Assembly (NCBI GenBank): GCA_015680685.1
Contig: MNCI01027447.1
Span: forward strand, 1 to 64,000
DNA: 64,000 bases
Direction: 5' to 3'
From: Gnetum montanum
Lineage: Eukaryota; Streptophyta; Gnetopsida; Gnetales; Gnetaceae
Shown here: positions 36,489-47,777 of the stretch, in pieces
How the letters are laid out: every line of letters begins with the position of its first letter
Numbering within the stretch: the first letter of the stretch is position 1
The notes under the pieces: generated by a model
What the model saw: only the letters and a program-made list of their open reading frames with translations
Told to the model about the DNA's origin: nothing
Databases searched by the model: none
Program-made: the position numbers and the translations under genes

Positions 36489-37211
36489 CATCCTTGATCC
36501 TTCTACCCTATGCACTTATGGCCATGTAACTATATTTACTTATAGCCTAGTAGACCAGTTTACACCTTATTTGTATTTACCATTTTTTTTGCTTTGTATT
36601 AAATTTAAATTTGCATATAGCTTAAGGTTTACTGTTTTTGTTGCATTTTTACTTTTAAAGCCTTGTCTTCTCATTTTTATAAACATAAAAATGTTATAAA
36701 AAACTTTAAAACATGAAAAATCCATAAAGATTTTTATGTTTTTCTTTGCAAGAATGTATGGCCTACCATGGTCTAAAATTGGCAAATCGTATGGTCCACT
36801 AAGGTCTTAAACTAGCAAGAAAAGTGATCACCCACCATGGCTTAAAATTGGAAAACAATCTTTTAACTTATCTTAGTCTTAGCCTTATTGCCTAGCTATT
36901 TCAACCTTTTCATTGCATTATAACATATGAATTAGCCAATGTAGCCTTAAACCATAATTATAATATAAAACTATAAAACCATAATAAAACCACAATGCTA
37001 GAACAATATAATCAAAACTAAAACTTAAACTTAAAATTAAAATTTCTACATCATAATAGCCATAGCCACACAATGTGGTAAAATGTTTAAATAACACATC
37101 AAAAGATAATGAAATCATTCACAACTGAGTAACTGGCTAACATTAGCCATAACTTCAAAGTTAACATCAAACATCATCAACGGAACAATTGGAAACAGAT
37201 AGTTGATGGTA
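36489..37211. other. Intron 5' part, downstream flank of the antisense gene
   Basis: AT-rich, no coding signal, aligned with 8860-9598 of A1. At 36745-36860 it has three or four copies of a motif around GGCCTACCATGG..TTAAAATTGG, seen again at 54180-54290 near the other intron end. Confidence 0.6.
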
Positions 37212-37314
37212 TTAGGGAGCAATTGGAGGAGGAGGTGGAGGGTCATTTCCACCCTCACCGTTGGGGCCACTGGTATTGTCTAGTATCTATAACATGACAA
37301 CACAAGACCAATTA

Positions 37315-39672
37315 TGTAATACCCATTCATAGGGAGTAAGAGCTAGCACTCAAAGCCCCCCAAAAAGAAAGTTAGTTAAAAGAAGAAAATGCCTAGGTGG
37401 CTTTATTTCTACAATAGTCAACTAACATTAATCTATAAAATTAAAACAAAATCAACATCTATATCTAGCTTTGAAACAGGTCAATCAATATTAATTTTAA
37501 GAATTAAGAGATAATTTTGAAATAAATAGCCATATTAGAATATTTGTACAAGATTCATTAGATTAAAAAAAAAATCAAACTTTTTTTATTCAAGATAAAA
37601 AGAAATATTTAATTAGGATCATTTACACATTTGTAAACTAAATAAATGACCACAAAAGCAGATAAATTAATAATCTTAGATTTTTTCAATCACATAATAA
37701 TATTTTATAATTTCTAGCAACACATAAAACAAGATCATCTGAATTTAACTCTTGTAACCATTGTACCATTAATCATTTAACTAGGAAATTCATATATTTA
37801 ATAGGAGAGAATAAATAGATCACAATTATAAATTAACATAATAGGTTTTCCCCCACTCCATCAACTTATAGAAAGATATCAAAATTAAACTTAACAAGGT
37901 ATAGGAAAAAAAGTATAATTCAAGATTTAGATGTAAGATTTATGCATTCAAAGGGGAAGGGTTCATCAACCAGATTCCAACTAAAACTTAAGAATTCAAC
38001 AATTTTAAAACATTCATAAATCCTCATATCAGGGATCCTTGGCCTCTATTGGTAATCTTTTGCCAAAAATTCCCCAAATCATTACGGTTATTTCTAAATT
38101 GTTCTCATCCAAGTCATTTATGTGTGAGAGTGTAGAGGATGGGTGGAGAGATCGAAAAAAAGGTAATAAAGGTTTCAAAAATCTAAGCTTACAATAACAA
38201 TATTAATATTTTCATACAAGCATTATTAAGGTGGTTATACAAGCAAGAAGAGAGAAGTTTAAGAAAATTAGCCCTTGCTAGCCATTATCAAACATAACAA
38301 AGATGGATCATTTTACCTCCTTGCTTAGACATCTTGCTTACCAGGAGGAATTATCAAAATATTGGATTTCAATGCCACATTTTTTTTCTTTCTCCTTGCT
38401 ATCTCTTGTAGCAACCACAGTCTTCTCTCCCTTCCCAACCACACTCCTTGTTGCTGTATCCCTTTTTTCTTGTTGTGCTCAGCTACTTTTGCCTTTGTGT
38501 TTTTTTCTTCTCCTTCTCTCCCTATTTTTAGGTGGAATAAGGGATAATGGATGGTTTCTTGTAACTTACTTCTTTGGAATTGTTTGTTTTCTTTCTTTTT
38601 AAAGTTCTCTTTTTTTTTCAATAATGAGTCATGAGTTCAATTCTCTTCATGATTACTATAAAAAAAATCAATAAAATATGTATATTCATAGGTTGTAGGT
38701 TCAATTCCTAAATCAACAATTTCTGATATTTCAGAATTTAGATTTTGCTATATCTTAGGTTCAATTCTTTTTGATAATTACAAAACATTCTAGCATAATA
38801 TCTATCTCCTTATTATTCAGAATTGTCATAAGATGCAAGGAAAGAGTTTTCAAAATAGAATCATGGTATGGGTAGTTCAAGATACATAATCAAATAAAGC
38901 ACCTTCTTTTTTAGGTCATCAATAATGTGAATTTTTCCATCGTCTTACAAGCCTTGAAAAGTCATCATGTGACCTTTCTACAACCATGGAGAGGGTACTT
39001 ATACTCTACTATTTTAAACTAAAAAGAGTAATGCATCACATTTAGATAAAATATATATATATAAAATAAAATATAAAGCTATGATATTTGCATGCAATAT
39101 CCCTGATTCATGGGTTAGGTTCCTCCAACTTGATTCATAGATCAAGTTCCTCAATATGAGCATTCTTTTGCATTTCAACATACCTGTTTTAGATCTTGAG
39201 GCACACCTTAGAGTATTGTCCTCTATTTTCTTTTGTTTCTCAGCATCTCTTGAAATATAATAGAAAATATTTTATTTTTCCATATATTTATTATTATTAT
39301 TATTATTTTAAAACATTCCCAGCATGTATTTTAAAGCATGTTTCTTATGCATACAATATTTAAACATATATATATATAATCTGGTCAACAAGTTTATTAT
39401 TGTTCCAATTAGCCATTTCCACCATAATCCAAATAAAGCACACACACAAGTTGTTAACAAAACATGCACATAAACACATAGAAATACTATTACAATAGTT
39501 AATGCAAAAACTCAAGGATAAGTGGTTCAGTATATCTTTCTCCCCTTAAGACATTTCCTCCTGAAAATGTTTAAATAGGTGAGGGTATCTCTCTCTAACC
39601 TCGTCCTCCATCTCCCAAGAGGTTTTAGATCCATCCTCATGCCAATCAAGCTGAACTTGGCATAGTGTACGA
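37315..39672 (-). mobile_element. Minus-strand chromovirus 3' end: LTR plus chromodomain remnant
   Basis: On the minus strand 39660-39550 reads a chromodomain end with SKTSWEMEDEVRERYPHLF, then EEMS and a stop, a purine-rich AAGGGGAGAAAG, and an LTR of about 2.2 kb from TGAACCACTT (about 39526) to GGGTATTACA (37315). Upstream coding sequence is missing. It sits in intron 8 of the antisense gene, since A1 sequence is collinear on both sides. No target duplication found, which fits a truncated copy. It differs from chromovirus T in LTR sequence and length. Confidence 0.75.
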
Positions 39673-39786
39673 TGTGTGGGGAAGTTTTAAAGACCAACCT
39701 CTAGATGGTGGAGGAGTTGGTCTTTAGTCATGTTGGCCTAGTCTACTTTCCCAAGATTAACACCTATGTGAATGTTGCTCTCATTG

Positions 39787-39791
39787 ACATT
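39787..39791. other. Target-site duplication of element D, left
   Basis: ACATT before the 5' LTR; the right side at 46372-46376 reads AAATT, one base different. Confidence 0.7.
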
Positions 39792-40427
39792 TGATGAGAT
39801 GCGTTTCGCATAGGCCATGATATCGCATACGCGATATCGCAGCCGATGCGATATCGCATCCCCCATGATATTGCGTACTCGATATCGCGTCTTCCCCTGT
39901 GATATCGCGTACGCGATATCGTAGTGCGCCGCCATATCTATAAATAAGAGGTGGCTCTTCCTTGTTTCTTATCCCAGTTTTAGAGTAGCGAAGCTCTGGC
40001 AGTTTGATCCCTCCAGAGTTAGATTTTTTCCAGTGTCTGCCCGCAGTGTGGTGAATGTAATTGTACGGTGTCTTTATTCGAGTGTGCCGTACTTGGACAT
40101 GCACATGACCGGCAATAAAGATCAAGATTACTTCATCATTATAGCATTCACTTTGTCATTTATTTATTTTTTTATTTATTTAATGTTATTTACTATTTTC
40201 TCTCACACCCGTAAACTCCTAGAAGCAGAACGAGTACGACTTGATTACGAGCATTTAAGTGTGACTGCTTGGTAGCCTAGTGGTGTAGCTAGGATCTACG
40301 CTTGGTAACCCAGTGGCGTATCTGGCATCTACGCTTGGTAATCCTAGTGGCGTACCTAGGATCTATGCTTGGTAGTCCCAGTGGTAGTCGTGCACGAGGT
40401 CCAAGATGTGTACGGTTGATCAAGGAA
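39792..40427 (+). repeat. 5' LTR of element D, end lost in the gap
   Basis: Aligned with 45419-46371 up to the gap. From 39819 to 39921 it holds six GATATC palindromes and one GATATT, most in GCGATATCGC-like context, just before TATAAATA at 39939-39946. A 33-bp tandem repeat starting GCTTGGTA lies at 40267, 40300, 40333 and 40367. AATAAA is near 40113. Confidence 0.9.
39939..39946 (+). promoter_or_regulatory. TATA box in D 5' LTR
   Basis: TATAAATA, 18 bp after the GATATC palindrome cluster, at the same offset in the 3' LTR (45579-45586). Confidence 0.75.
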
Positions 40428-41415
40428 NNNNNNNNNNNNNNNNNNNNNNNNNNNNNNNNNNNNNNNNNNNNNNNNNNNNNNNNNNNNNNNNNNNNNNNNN
40501 NNNNNNNNNNNNNNNNNNNNNNNNNNNNNNNNNNNNNNNNNNNNNNNNNNNNNNNNNNNNNNNNNNNNNNNNNNNNNNNNNNNNNNNNNNNNNNNNNNNN
40601 NNNNNNNNNNNNNNNNNNNNNNNNNNNNNNNNNNNNNNNNNNNNNNNNNNNNNNNNNNNNNNNNNNNNNNNNNNNNNNNNNNNNNNNNNNNNNNNNNNNN
40701 NNNNNNNNNNNNNNNNNNNNNNNNNNNNNNNNNNNNNNNNNNNNNNNNNNNNNNNNNNNNNNNNNNNNNNNNNNNNNNNNNNNNNNNNNNNNNNNNNNNN
40801 NNNNNNNNNNNNNNNNNNNNNNNNNNNNNNNNNNNNNNNNNNNNNNNNNNNNNNNNNNNNNNNNNNNNNNNNNNNNNNNNNNNNNNNNNNNNNNNNNNNN
40901 NNNNNNNNNNNNNNNNNNNNNNNNNNNNNNNNNNNNNNNNNNNNNNNNNNNNNNNNNNNNNNNNNNNNNNNNNNNNNNNNNNNNNNNNNNNNNNNNNNNN
41001 NNNNNNNNNNNNNNNNNNNNNNNNNNNNNNNNNNNNNNNNNNNNNNNNNNNNNNNNNNNNNNNNNNNNNNNNNNNNNNNNNNNNNNNNNNNNNNNNNNNN
41101 NNNNNNNNNNNNNNNNNNNNNNNNNNNNNNNNNNNNNNNNNNNNNNNNNNNNNNNNNNNNNNNNNNNNNNNNNNNNNNNNNNNNNNNNNNNNNNNNNNNN
41201 NNNNNNNNNNNNNNNNNNNNNNNNNNNNNNNNNNNNNNNNNNNNNNNNNNNNNNNNNNNNNNNNNNNNNNNNNNNNNNNNNNNNNNNNNNNNNNNNNNNN
41301 NNNNNNNNNNNNNNNNNNNNNNNNNNNNNNNNNNNNNNNNNNNNNNNNNNNNNNNNNNNNNNNNNNNNNNNNNNNNNNNNNNNNNNNNNNNNNNNNNNNN
41401 NNNNNNNNNNNNNNN
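40428..41415. other. Assembly gap of 988 undetermined bases
   Basis: A run of N. By comparison with the 3' LTR and element B it should hold about 320 bp of LTR end, the primer site and the start of gag. Its true length is unknown. Confidence 0.95.
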
Positions 41416-42769
41416 GAGGAAAGGCTAATGTACCATATCATTGATGGGCTATGTAATGAAACAAGAGAGACCTTAGGAACATATGCCCGAGGTCAGCTAT
41501 ATAACCTACAAACCCATCAAATTCAAGAGCTTATTCAAAGGGTAGCAAAAGAAGAAGGAGAATTAGCTAGATGGGAGAGTGTTGAAAAACATCAACAGGA
41601 CCAAAATATTAACTCAGCAAAGGTCCACGATCATAACAAGGAGAAACCAACCAATCTTAAGGTGGAAACATCATCTTTTCCAATACAACAATCATTAGAA
41701 GAAGCTGAGGCAAAGATCAATAAGATGTTGGAATGGATGAATCAAAAGTGTGGAGAATATATCAACACCATTGAAGATAGAGTTTTGACAACCCACGAAG
41801 CAGGACAAAATAGTAGACATTCAGAAAAAAAGAATGAAGGGAATAAGCACTCAACTACTAATCATACACATGAATGCAACATATGCCTGTACGATCACCC
41901 CAAGGGCCAATGCCCAGTATTGTTACATCTACATGAGCATTGGGGAAATACATTACATCCAGAGTTCGTACAAAGATACTGTGTTTGACCACAGTGGCAA
42001 CAATCCCAGTCGTGGGAGAATCCACCCTTAGACTAGAGGCACCCTTCACATTTTCCGAATCCAAATGCTTATCATGTCCAACATCCTATTTTTCCATTTG
42101 GGCCACCATACTCTATCTCACCACAATACCATTCTCCACAATACTATCAACTGATACCTCCAATGCAACCACCACCTTGTGCACCTTATATTCCTCCTAA
42201 CTTTCCACATTCTCATCCTTTCCCTCCTTCCACAATGCCACCAACTGTTCCTAAGGTGTTTGTACCACCGCAATCCACAAACAACACTTGTGCTACTACT
42301 ACTAATAGTAGTGAAGAGCCTCCTCAACATCAAAAGCGTCCTTTCTTTAAACACAGCTGTAGGAAGGGACAACACAACTCTGAGGCCACTACATCTTCCA
42401 ACCTAGCACAAGTCCAACCCTGTGGTGCATCCTTACCTTTGAACCCAGCACCTCATGTAACTTCATCAGGGCCACCAACTAACACTCCAAAAACCATACG
42501 ACCCAATGAACACAACCATGGGAGGCATCATCCTAATCCTTGCATACCATCTAACAGTCACAAACATCATAGTGGATCAACTAGTTATCCGAGAACTACA
42601 TCGTATGAAGTACCCCACTATGCTTAATATGAAGTGTGTGAAATCCAAGGGGATAAGTATGGACCAATTTCAATATTTCCAATATGCAAGGATCCTCATT
42701 TCCCATTTATTAATCCTTGCCATACTCAACTGTTTAGTTATGGGGGATACCCCCCATTTCAATGACAAG
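41416..42769 (+). pseudogene. Athila-like gag with proline/histidine-rich extension, element D
   Basis: The gag section aligns with B: HIIDGLCNETRETLGTYARG at 41437-41496, then QRVAKEEGELARW, a charged linker and a CCHC zinc knuckle in CNICLYDHPKGQC near 41877-41915. After a TGA at 41986 the same frame stays open to 42627 and, past one TAA, to 42769. This extension is rich in P, H, S and Q (PPMQPPPCAPYIPPN, FPHSHPFPPSTMPP) and ends with YGGYPPFQ. B has no comparable extension after its knuckle. With only a few stops, this is one of the better kept frames in the window. The N-terminus is in the gap. Confidence 0.78.
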
Positions 42770-44325
42770 CAGGATTATTAAATATTTTTCATTTTCTTTA
42801 ATTTTTCAACTTTTTGTTTTCTAGTTTTTCATTTTTCAACTTTTTGTTTTATATTTTTATCTTTTTATCTTTTTGTGTGTCAGTGTGTTTGTCTTTTTCT
42901 ATTTTTGTAAGTAATCTCATCCTACGAATAAAACACTTATGTGGATCATTGGTTGAGGTGTGTTCTATGTTATTAAATCATGAGTGGTCAATTATTTGAA
43001 ACAGTGAGCCCACTACATCCACTCATCCACTCTATAAATAAGAGGATCTGCTCATGGGTACAGTGATATTCTTTAAATTTCTAAAACTTAAAATTAATTT
43101 TATGTTCATTGTACCTGGAATGAAGAAGGATGGACCAAGAGGGAATGATTAGGGTGTGACATCAAGGGGACTTGTGGATTCTCTTTGGTGACATCTGTGG
43201 GAGTTATCATGCAATATGGTTGTACTAAGATCCTTGTAGATCTAATGAAAAATGGGAGTAAGAGTAATAAAAAAGGGCACTCGAAAATCAAACGTTGTTC
43301 TAGGGGTTCCTATTGGAAAGACATGCATCCATGCCTGATGGTTGGCGGCTTCTCTGGATTCAGTAAAGTGAAAAAAAGAAGAGAAAAAAAGAGAAAAGAA
43401 AAAAGGAAGTGCCATAAAACAAAAATCACTCCTCCCTTGTACTAAATGCCAAGTGATCATACGTCTTGTTGTTTTGGTACTCTCATAGTTGTTCATCATG
43501 GGATGAACCAATGCGATGTCACTATTTAGAAGGAAGGACTTGGTCTTGATCTTGGAACGACGGGTTAATGACACATTAATCATGCTTTACACGCAGGATT
43601 CATTGTGCCCTGGGTTAGTTACCTCATGTCCCAATCTCTACGATCCCTTCTACACTTCGTCTCATCTCACTGTTCGTGTAATTGTAGCTCGTGTCCCATA
43701 TAACATAAAATTTTCATCTCATTCCGGTGATATTTACATGTGTGTGTTTTGTGGAATTAGTGCATATTACAATTAACCCTTCTAGTGCCCACGGACACTT
43801 GAAGTGTGATTACACAAGGGCATAATAGGTTGAAAATTGCTTTGGGGAGGACCCACTTGTGTAATTTTGTTGTAATCTTCATTAATTCTCTAGCTAGAAC
43901 ACATAATTTCTTACCCTCAGCTTAATTTTTCATAATTTTCTTTTCCTTATTACCATCACATAGCCTTTTTCTCTACCATCTGAGGTCCTTATTGATTAAT
44001 TCCACACCATCAAAATTTTGATGCCTTTAGAACTAGTTGAATTACCCTAGAACCCTTTAACAATCGTTCAAATGTCCTTAGTTTATATTGTTTAATTTCA
44101 AAGAAGTATTAAAAATTCGGTACATTCTCTAAGTGCCCTAACTTCAATAAAAATATATATACATGACCCCCTTGTGCTTATCAACATTATTTCCAATTGT
44201 TCACGCAGGGGAAGTTTTTCAAATTTCTCTCTATGACTTGTGATTGCGCATCCCTTACTTCCATATCCATAACTCGCTCGTTGGTGCTCCGATTTTCATT
44301 TCGTCTAAACCTACTTGACCCAGGA
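42770..44325 (+). other. Non-coding 3' region of element D
   Basis: T-rich, then shared blocks with B: GTGAGCCCACTACATCCA near 43003 and GACATCAAGGGGACTTG near 43159. A TATAAATA at 43033-43040 resembles the LTR TATA context (CTATAAATAAGAGG). A purine-rich run lies at 43370-43410. At 44148-44165 TATATATA is a possible TATA box for ORF3. Confidence 0.6.
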
Positions 44326-44653
44326 GTGTCCACTTAGTTGTGGGGGAGGGGACACATGCTGAATAGTGCATAAATTTTTTGAAATTCATTATCACCCAAA
44401 GGACATCTTTAAGGGTAATTAGTTCTAAAATTAAGAATAGAATGTGTCAAAAATTTTATCCCCTTAGCTATACCAGAAAATTAAACTTGGAAACTACCTA
44501 AGCAAAGAGGACTCAACATTATAATATTTCAGGGACATGTTCTTCCAATAATTAACATCACACGAAAATAAAGTAAATCTATTAAGGCAAGCAGTAAGGT
44601 ATAACCTAACTTTGGTAACAACCTTACTAACAATTGGTCCCGTGTGATTGCAG
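44326..44653 (+). other. Putative 5'-UTR intron of ORF3 in D
   Basis: Donor CCAGGA/GTGTCC aligns base for base with the donor CCAGAG/GTAAGC of B. Branch candidate CTTACTAAC at about 44623-44632, acceptor TTGCAG directly before the ATG at 44654. Confidence 0.5.
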
Positions 44654-45267
44654 ATGGCCCGAAAAGTGGACAATAGGAAGGTCCTGCTCAAGGTGCAATC
44701 AAACGATCTCAGAGAGGTGGAAGACAAGATCCTACTAGACAACATGCAGAATAGGAGGAACAATCATTCAGCATTCATCAAGAAGATCCTCCAACCATAC
44801 GGTCCGGGTAGGCAGAAGTAGGAGATACCCTCTCTGAAAGCGATGCCTGGTACTTAGGGGAAATGTACCAATTTTGGCACAATAAAGAGGAAGGAACCAT
44901 GGTTGACAATAGTGGTGTGACTATTGACTTCTCTATTCAAGCCATTTTGGAAGTATTAAACCTTCTGAATACAGGGCCAAAGGTTGCTTAGAACCAATTG
45001 GACACTTTCAGAACCGAGAAACTTAATAAACTATTGACAGAGAATAAAAGGGTGGTAGAAGAAAAAGAGAAGGCTAACTTGGATGCCTCTATGGCACGAG
45101 TGCAAACTTACATGCACGCCAAGGCACTCAAGGCCTTACAAGAGGAGAAACTCCAGCTCATACTTCAACACCATCAAATCCCAAGACCTGGAACGCAAGA
45201 AAAGGGAAAGACACCCATGGAGGAGCCACCGCCCACCAGGAACTACATGTGTTCCAAATTTTTGTAG
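44654..45267 (+). pseudogene. Shortened ORF3 of element D
   Basis: Starts MARKVDNRKVLLK. A section at about 44845-44970 (DAWYLGEMYQFWHN, VTIDFSIQAILEVLN) matches the N-terminal third of B ORF3. It then goes straight to a coiled-coil segment (ENKRVVEEKEKANLD, ALKALQEEKLQL) and a proline-rich end (TPMEEPPPTRN). The middle of B ORF3 is missing. The second half from 44998 is open to a TAG at 45265. A few stops lie in the first half. Confidence 0.7.
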
Positions 45268-45418
45268 TTGTATATATTTTGTGTGTTGTGTTTTCTTCCC
45301 ACACTACAGCATGAATCCATTATAGTCAGTCAATAATCCCATACCTATCCACTATGTAATCAATGGCGCTTGTTCTCACTTTAACTCGAGGACGAGTTTT
45401 CATTTAGTCATGGGGGTA

Positions 45419-46371
45419 TGATGAGTCATGAATTTGCTGGCTATGATATCGTAGCCATGATATATCAGCCATGATATCACAGCTCTATTGTATTAGTAGC
45501 CACGATATCGCATCCCCTGCGATATCACGTCTTCCCCTGTGATATCGCGTACACGATATCGCAGTGTATCTCCATATCTATAAATAAGAGGTGTCTCTCC
45601 CTTGTTTCTTATCCCAGTTAGAAGTAGCAAAGCTATGGTAGTTTGATCCCTCTAGAGTTAGATTTTTTCTCGTGTCTGCTCGCAGTGTGGTGAATGTAAT
45701 TGTACAGTGTCTTTATTCGAGTGTGCTGTACATGGACACACACATGATCGGTAATAAAGATCAAGATTACTTCATCATTGAAGCATTCACTTTGTTATTT
45801 ATTTATCTATTATTTATTTAATATTATTTAATATTTTCTCTCTCTTACCCTTAAACTCCTAGAACGCGGAACGAGTACGACTTGATTACGAGCATTTAAG
45901 TGTGACTACTTGGTAGCCTAGTGGTGTAGCTAGGATCTACACTTGGTAACCCAGTGGCATATCTGGGATCTACGCTTGGTAATCCCAGTCGTGTACCTAG
46001 GATCTATGCTTGGTAGTCCTAGTGGTAGTCATGCACGAGGTCCAAGATGTGTACGGTTGATCAAGGAATCGGTTGCTTGTCGCACTTAGGCTAGATTATG
46101 TTTTCTTACCCTTTTCCTTCTAGCTTAGCTTAGTTAATATTCTTTTCCATTGCCTTCAGGAGTAGCATAGAGTAGGAAACACATCATACACCTCATCTGG
46201 ACTAAACCATACGTGACAAATATAATACTAGTCCATGTGGGAAGACAACGAACTACGACCTAAGGATAACTATCTAGGTGCCACAACTAGTCCATCTGCG
46301 GAGTTCGACCGGATCGCACGTACATGCTCATATTCATATGGTTGAGTATAGGGGTACCTCACCACTCATCA
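45419..46371 (+). repeat. 3' LTR of element D
   Basis: 953 bp, TGATGAGTCATG to CACTCATCA. GATATC boxes at 45445-45561, TATAAATA at 45579-45586, 33-bp repeats starting at 45908, 45941, 45974 and 46008. Most differences from the 5' LTR are transitions, often at CG sites. This LTR keeps more CG than the rest of the window, suggesting D is the youngest insertion here. Confidence 0.92.
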
Positions 46372-47055
46372 AAATTACTTCATGTAGGTGGCTCATATGA
46401 GAAGGTGGTGGTAGTTACCTCCCTTGAGGTGGTTGTCATTTGATGAGTAGGGAAGTTAGCCACAACCACATTGTTTGCAAACAACTTGTAGATGTCCTCT
46501 GTATTGATCCCCTTCATAAATACTTCTAATCAATGATGTTTTGTAGACTTTTCTTGCAACCATTTGAGGTAGGCATATTGCTCAACCTTGTAATGTTTCT
46601 TGTGATCCTTTTGTGCTTGGCTCCACTCAAGGACCTAAGTGCAATAGTCCTTCCATTGGCTAGCCTTGTGGTTTAATAGGCTCATTTGAAGCTTCTATTC
46701 CACTACCTCTCTAGCAAGGGCAACCTTGCCATGAATCACATTTCAATAGTGGGCTCAAATTATTTCCTTAATGCGCAAGGAGTTCCTATTGGTCACTTGT
46801 GCCTCCATGAACTCCTTGCAATCCTTGAGATCCTTCACCTCCTCCATCAACTTCTTGTTATCCCTCTTTAATGCCACAACTTGTTCCCATAAGAACTCGT
46901 TGGAATGTCTGATTCACACAAGGATTTTGTGCATGAGAGTGCACATCCAGTGGCACCTTTGTATAACTTATGTGGGACATTTTCTATATTAGGAGGTAGG
47001 GAAGGTAATGCATCAATATCTATGGCTCGATTAGGATCCCATCTCAACTTAGGCA
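46372..47055 (-). pseudogene. Antisense gene exon 8, coiled-coil section
   Basis: The translation starts near PKLRWDPNRAIDIDALPSLP and, after one frameshift near 46905, continues as a charged, heptad-like stretch (RDNKKLMEEVKDLKD, WLQEKSTKHH) before TTTSREVTTTTFS. The copy in A1 reads TTTSREATIATLL at the same point. Insertion D cuts the exon at 46371/39792. The rest (39791-39699) ends MTKDQLLHHLE, matching INEEQILRHLE in A1. Confidence 0.7.
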
Positions 47056-47777
47056 TTATAAATGACAATAAAAAAAACAACAAAATTAGACACATAAAAC
47101 TAGTTAACAATTGAAAAATAGAAGATAACAAAAATTACATAAGCATAGAAACCAAATGAAAATTGAAAAAAAATAAACAACAAAGGAAAAATGGGTTATA
47201 ACTCTTACCAACTTCAAGAGCTATTTGTTGCAAACTATTGATCTTGTCTTCAGCTATGCCCCATATGAACTCAATCTTACCAGGGGTATCCATCCATGGT
47301 TGCATGTAGAAGGTGGAGGTGGGAGCTTTAGCTTGAGGCTTCAAAGTTGTAACAAGCATAATAAATGATTAACAACTAATAACCAAGGTTAAACATAAAA
47401 TAAAAAAATAACAAAAATAATAGACACAACATGTAAAATTAAAAATCATAAGTACCTAAAAGGCCCTTCGGTGTGATCTCAAGAGGTTCACCTAGGTGTG
47501 AATCCTCAAAAAAGGCATCAAAGTTATCTAATGTAGGATGGGATATACCCTCATCCTCATGATGTTGTAACACCTCTTCCTCTTGATGCTTTCATTTTTC
47601 CTTAGTTCCTATTATTGTCTCTATGGCCACCTATTCTTGTTGCTTGCTTGCAGGAACAACAATAGCAAAAATGTAGAACAAGTTAACACACTTTGCTTGC
47701 ATTATCAAAACCATAACTTAAAGTATAACTTCAAAAAAAAATTAACAAAAAAAGATCATAAAGTAAATAGAATATAC

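Larger units (their letters stand above)
39792..46371 (+). mobile_element. Pol-less Athila-like element D with assembly gap
   Basis: LTRs from 39792 and at 45419-46371, inverted ends TGATGAG/CTCATCA, same LTR architecture as B. Internal: gag with proline-rich extension (41416-42769), non-coding 3' region aligned with B 26.9-27.4 kb, a shortened ORF3 (44654-45267) and polypurine tract CATGGGGGTA. No protease, RT, RNase H or integrase sequence lies between gag and the 3' region. It interrupts exon 8 of the antisense gene of element C. It would need enzymes from a relative such as B. Confidence 0.88.

Noticed and set aside
38303-38621. Hydrophobic open frames of about 100 codons on both strands
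   Set aside because: They lie in the T-rich part of a chromovirus LTR, overlap each other, and have no partner elsewhere.
39050-39380. AT and ATT microsatellites
   Set aside because: Short simple repeats within an LTR; common in AT-rich sequence and not informative.
39819-39921. GATATC cluster as a CRISPR-like or restriction-related array
   Set aside because: No spacers or regular repeat-spacer spacing, in a plant LTR promoter position.
40302-41444. Long open frames of 340-380 codons on both strands
   Set aside because: They consist almost entirely of undetermined bases of the assembly gap; no coding evidence.
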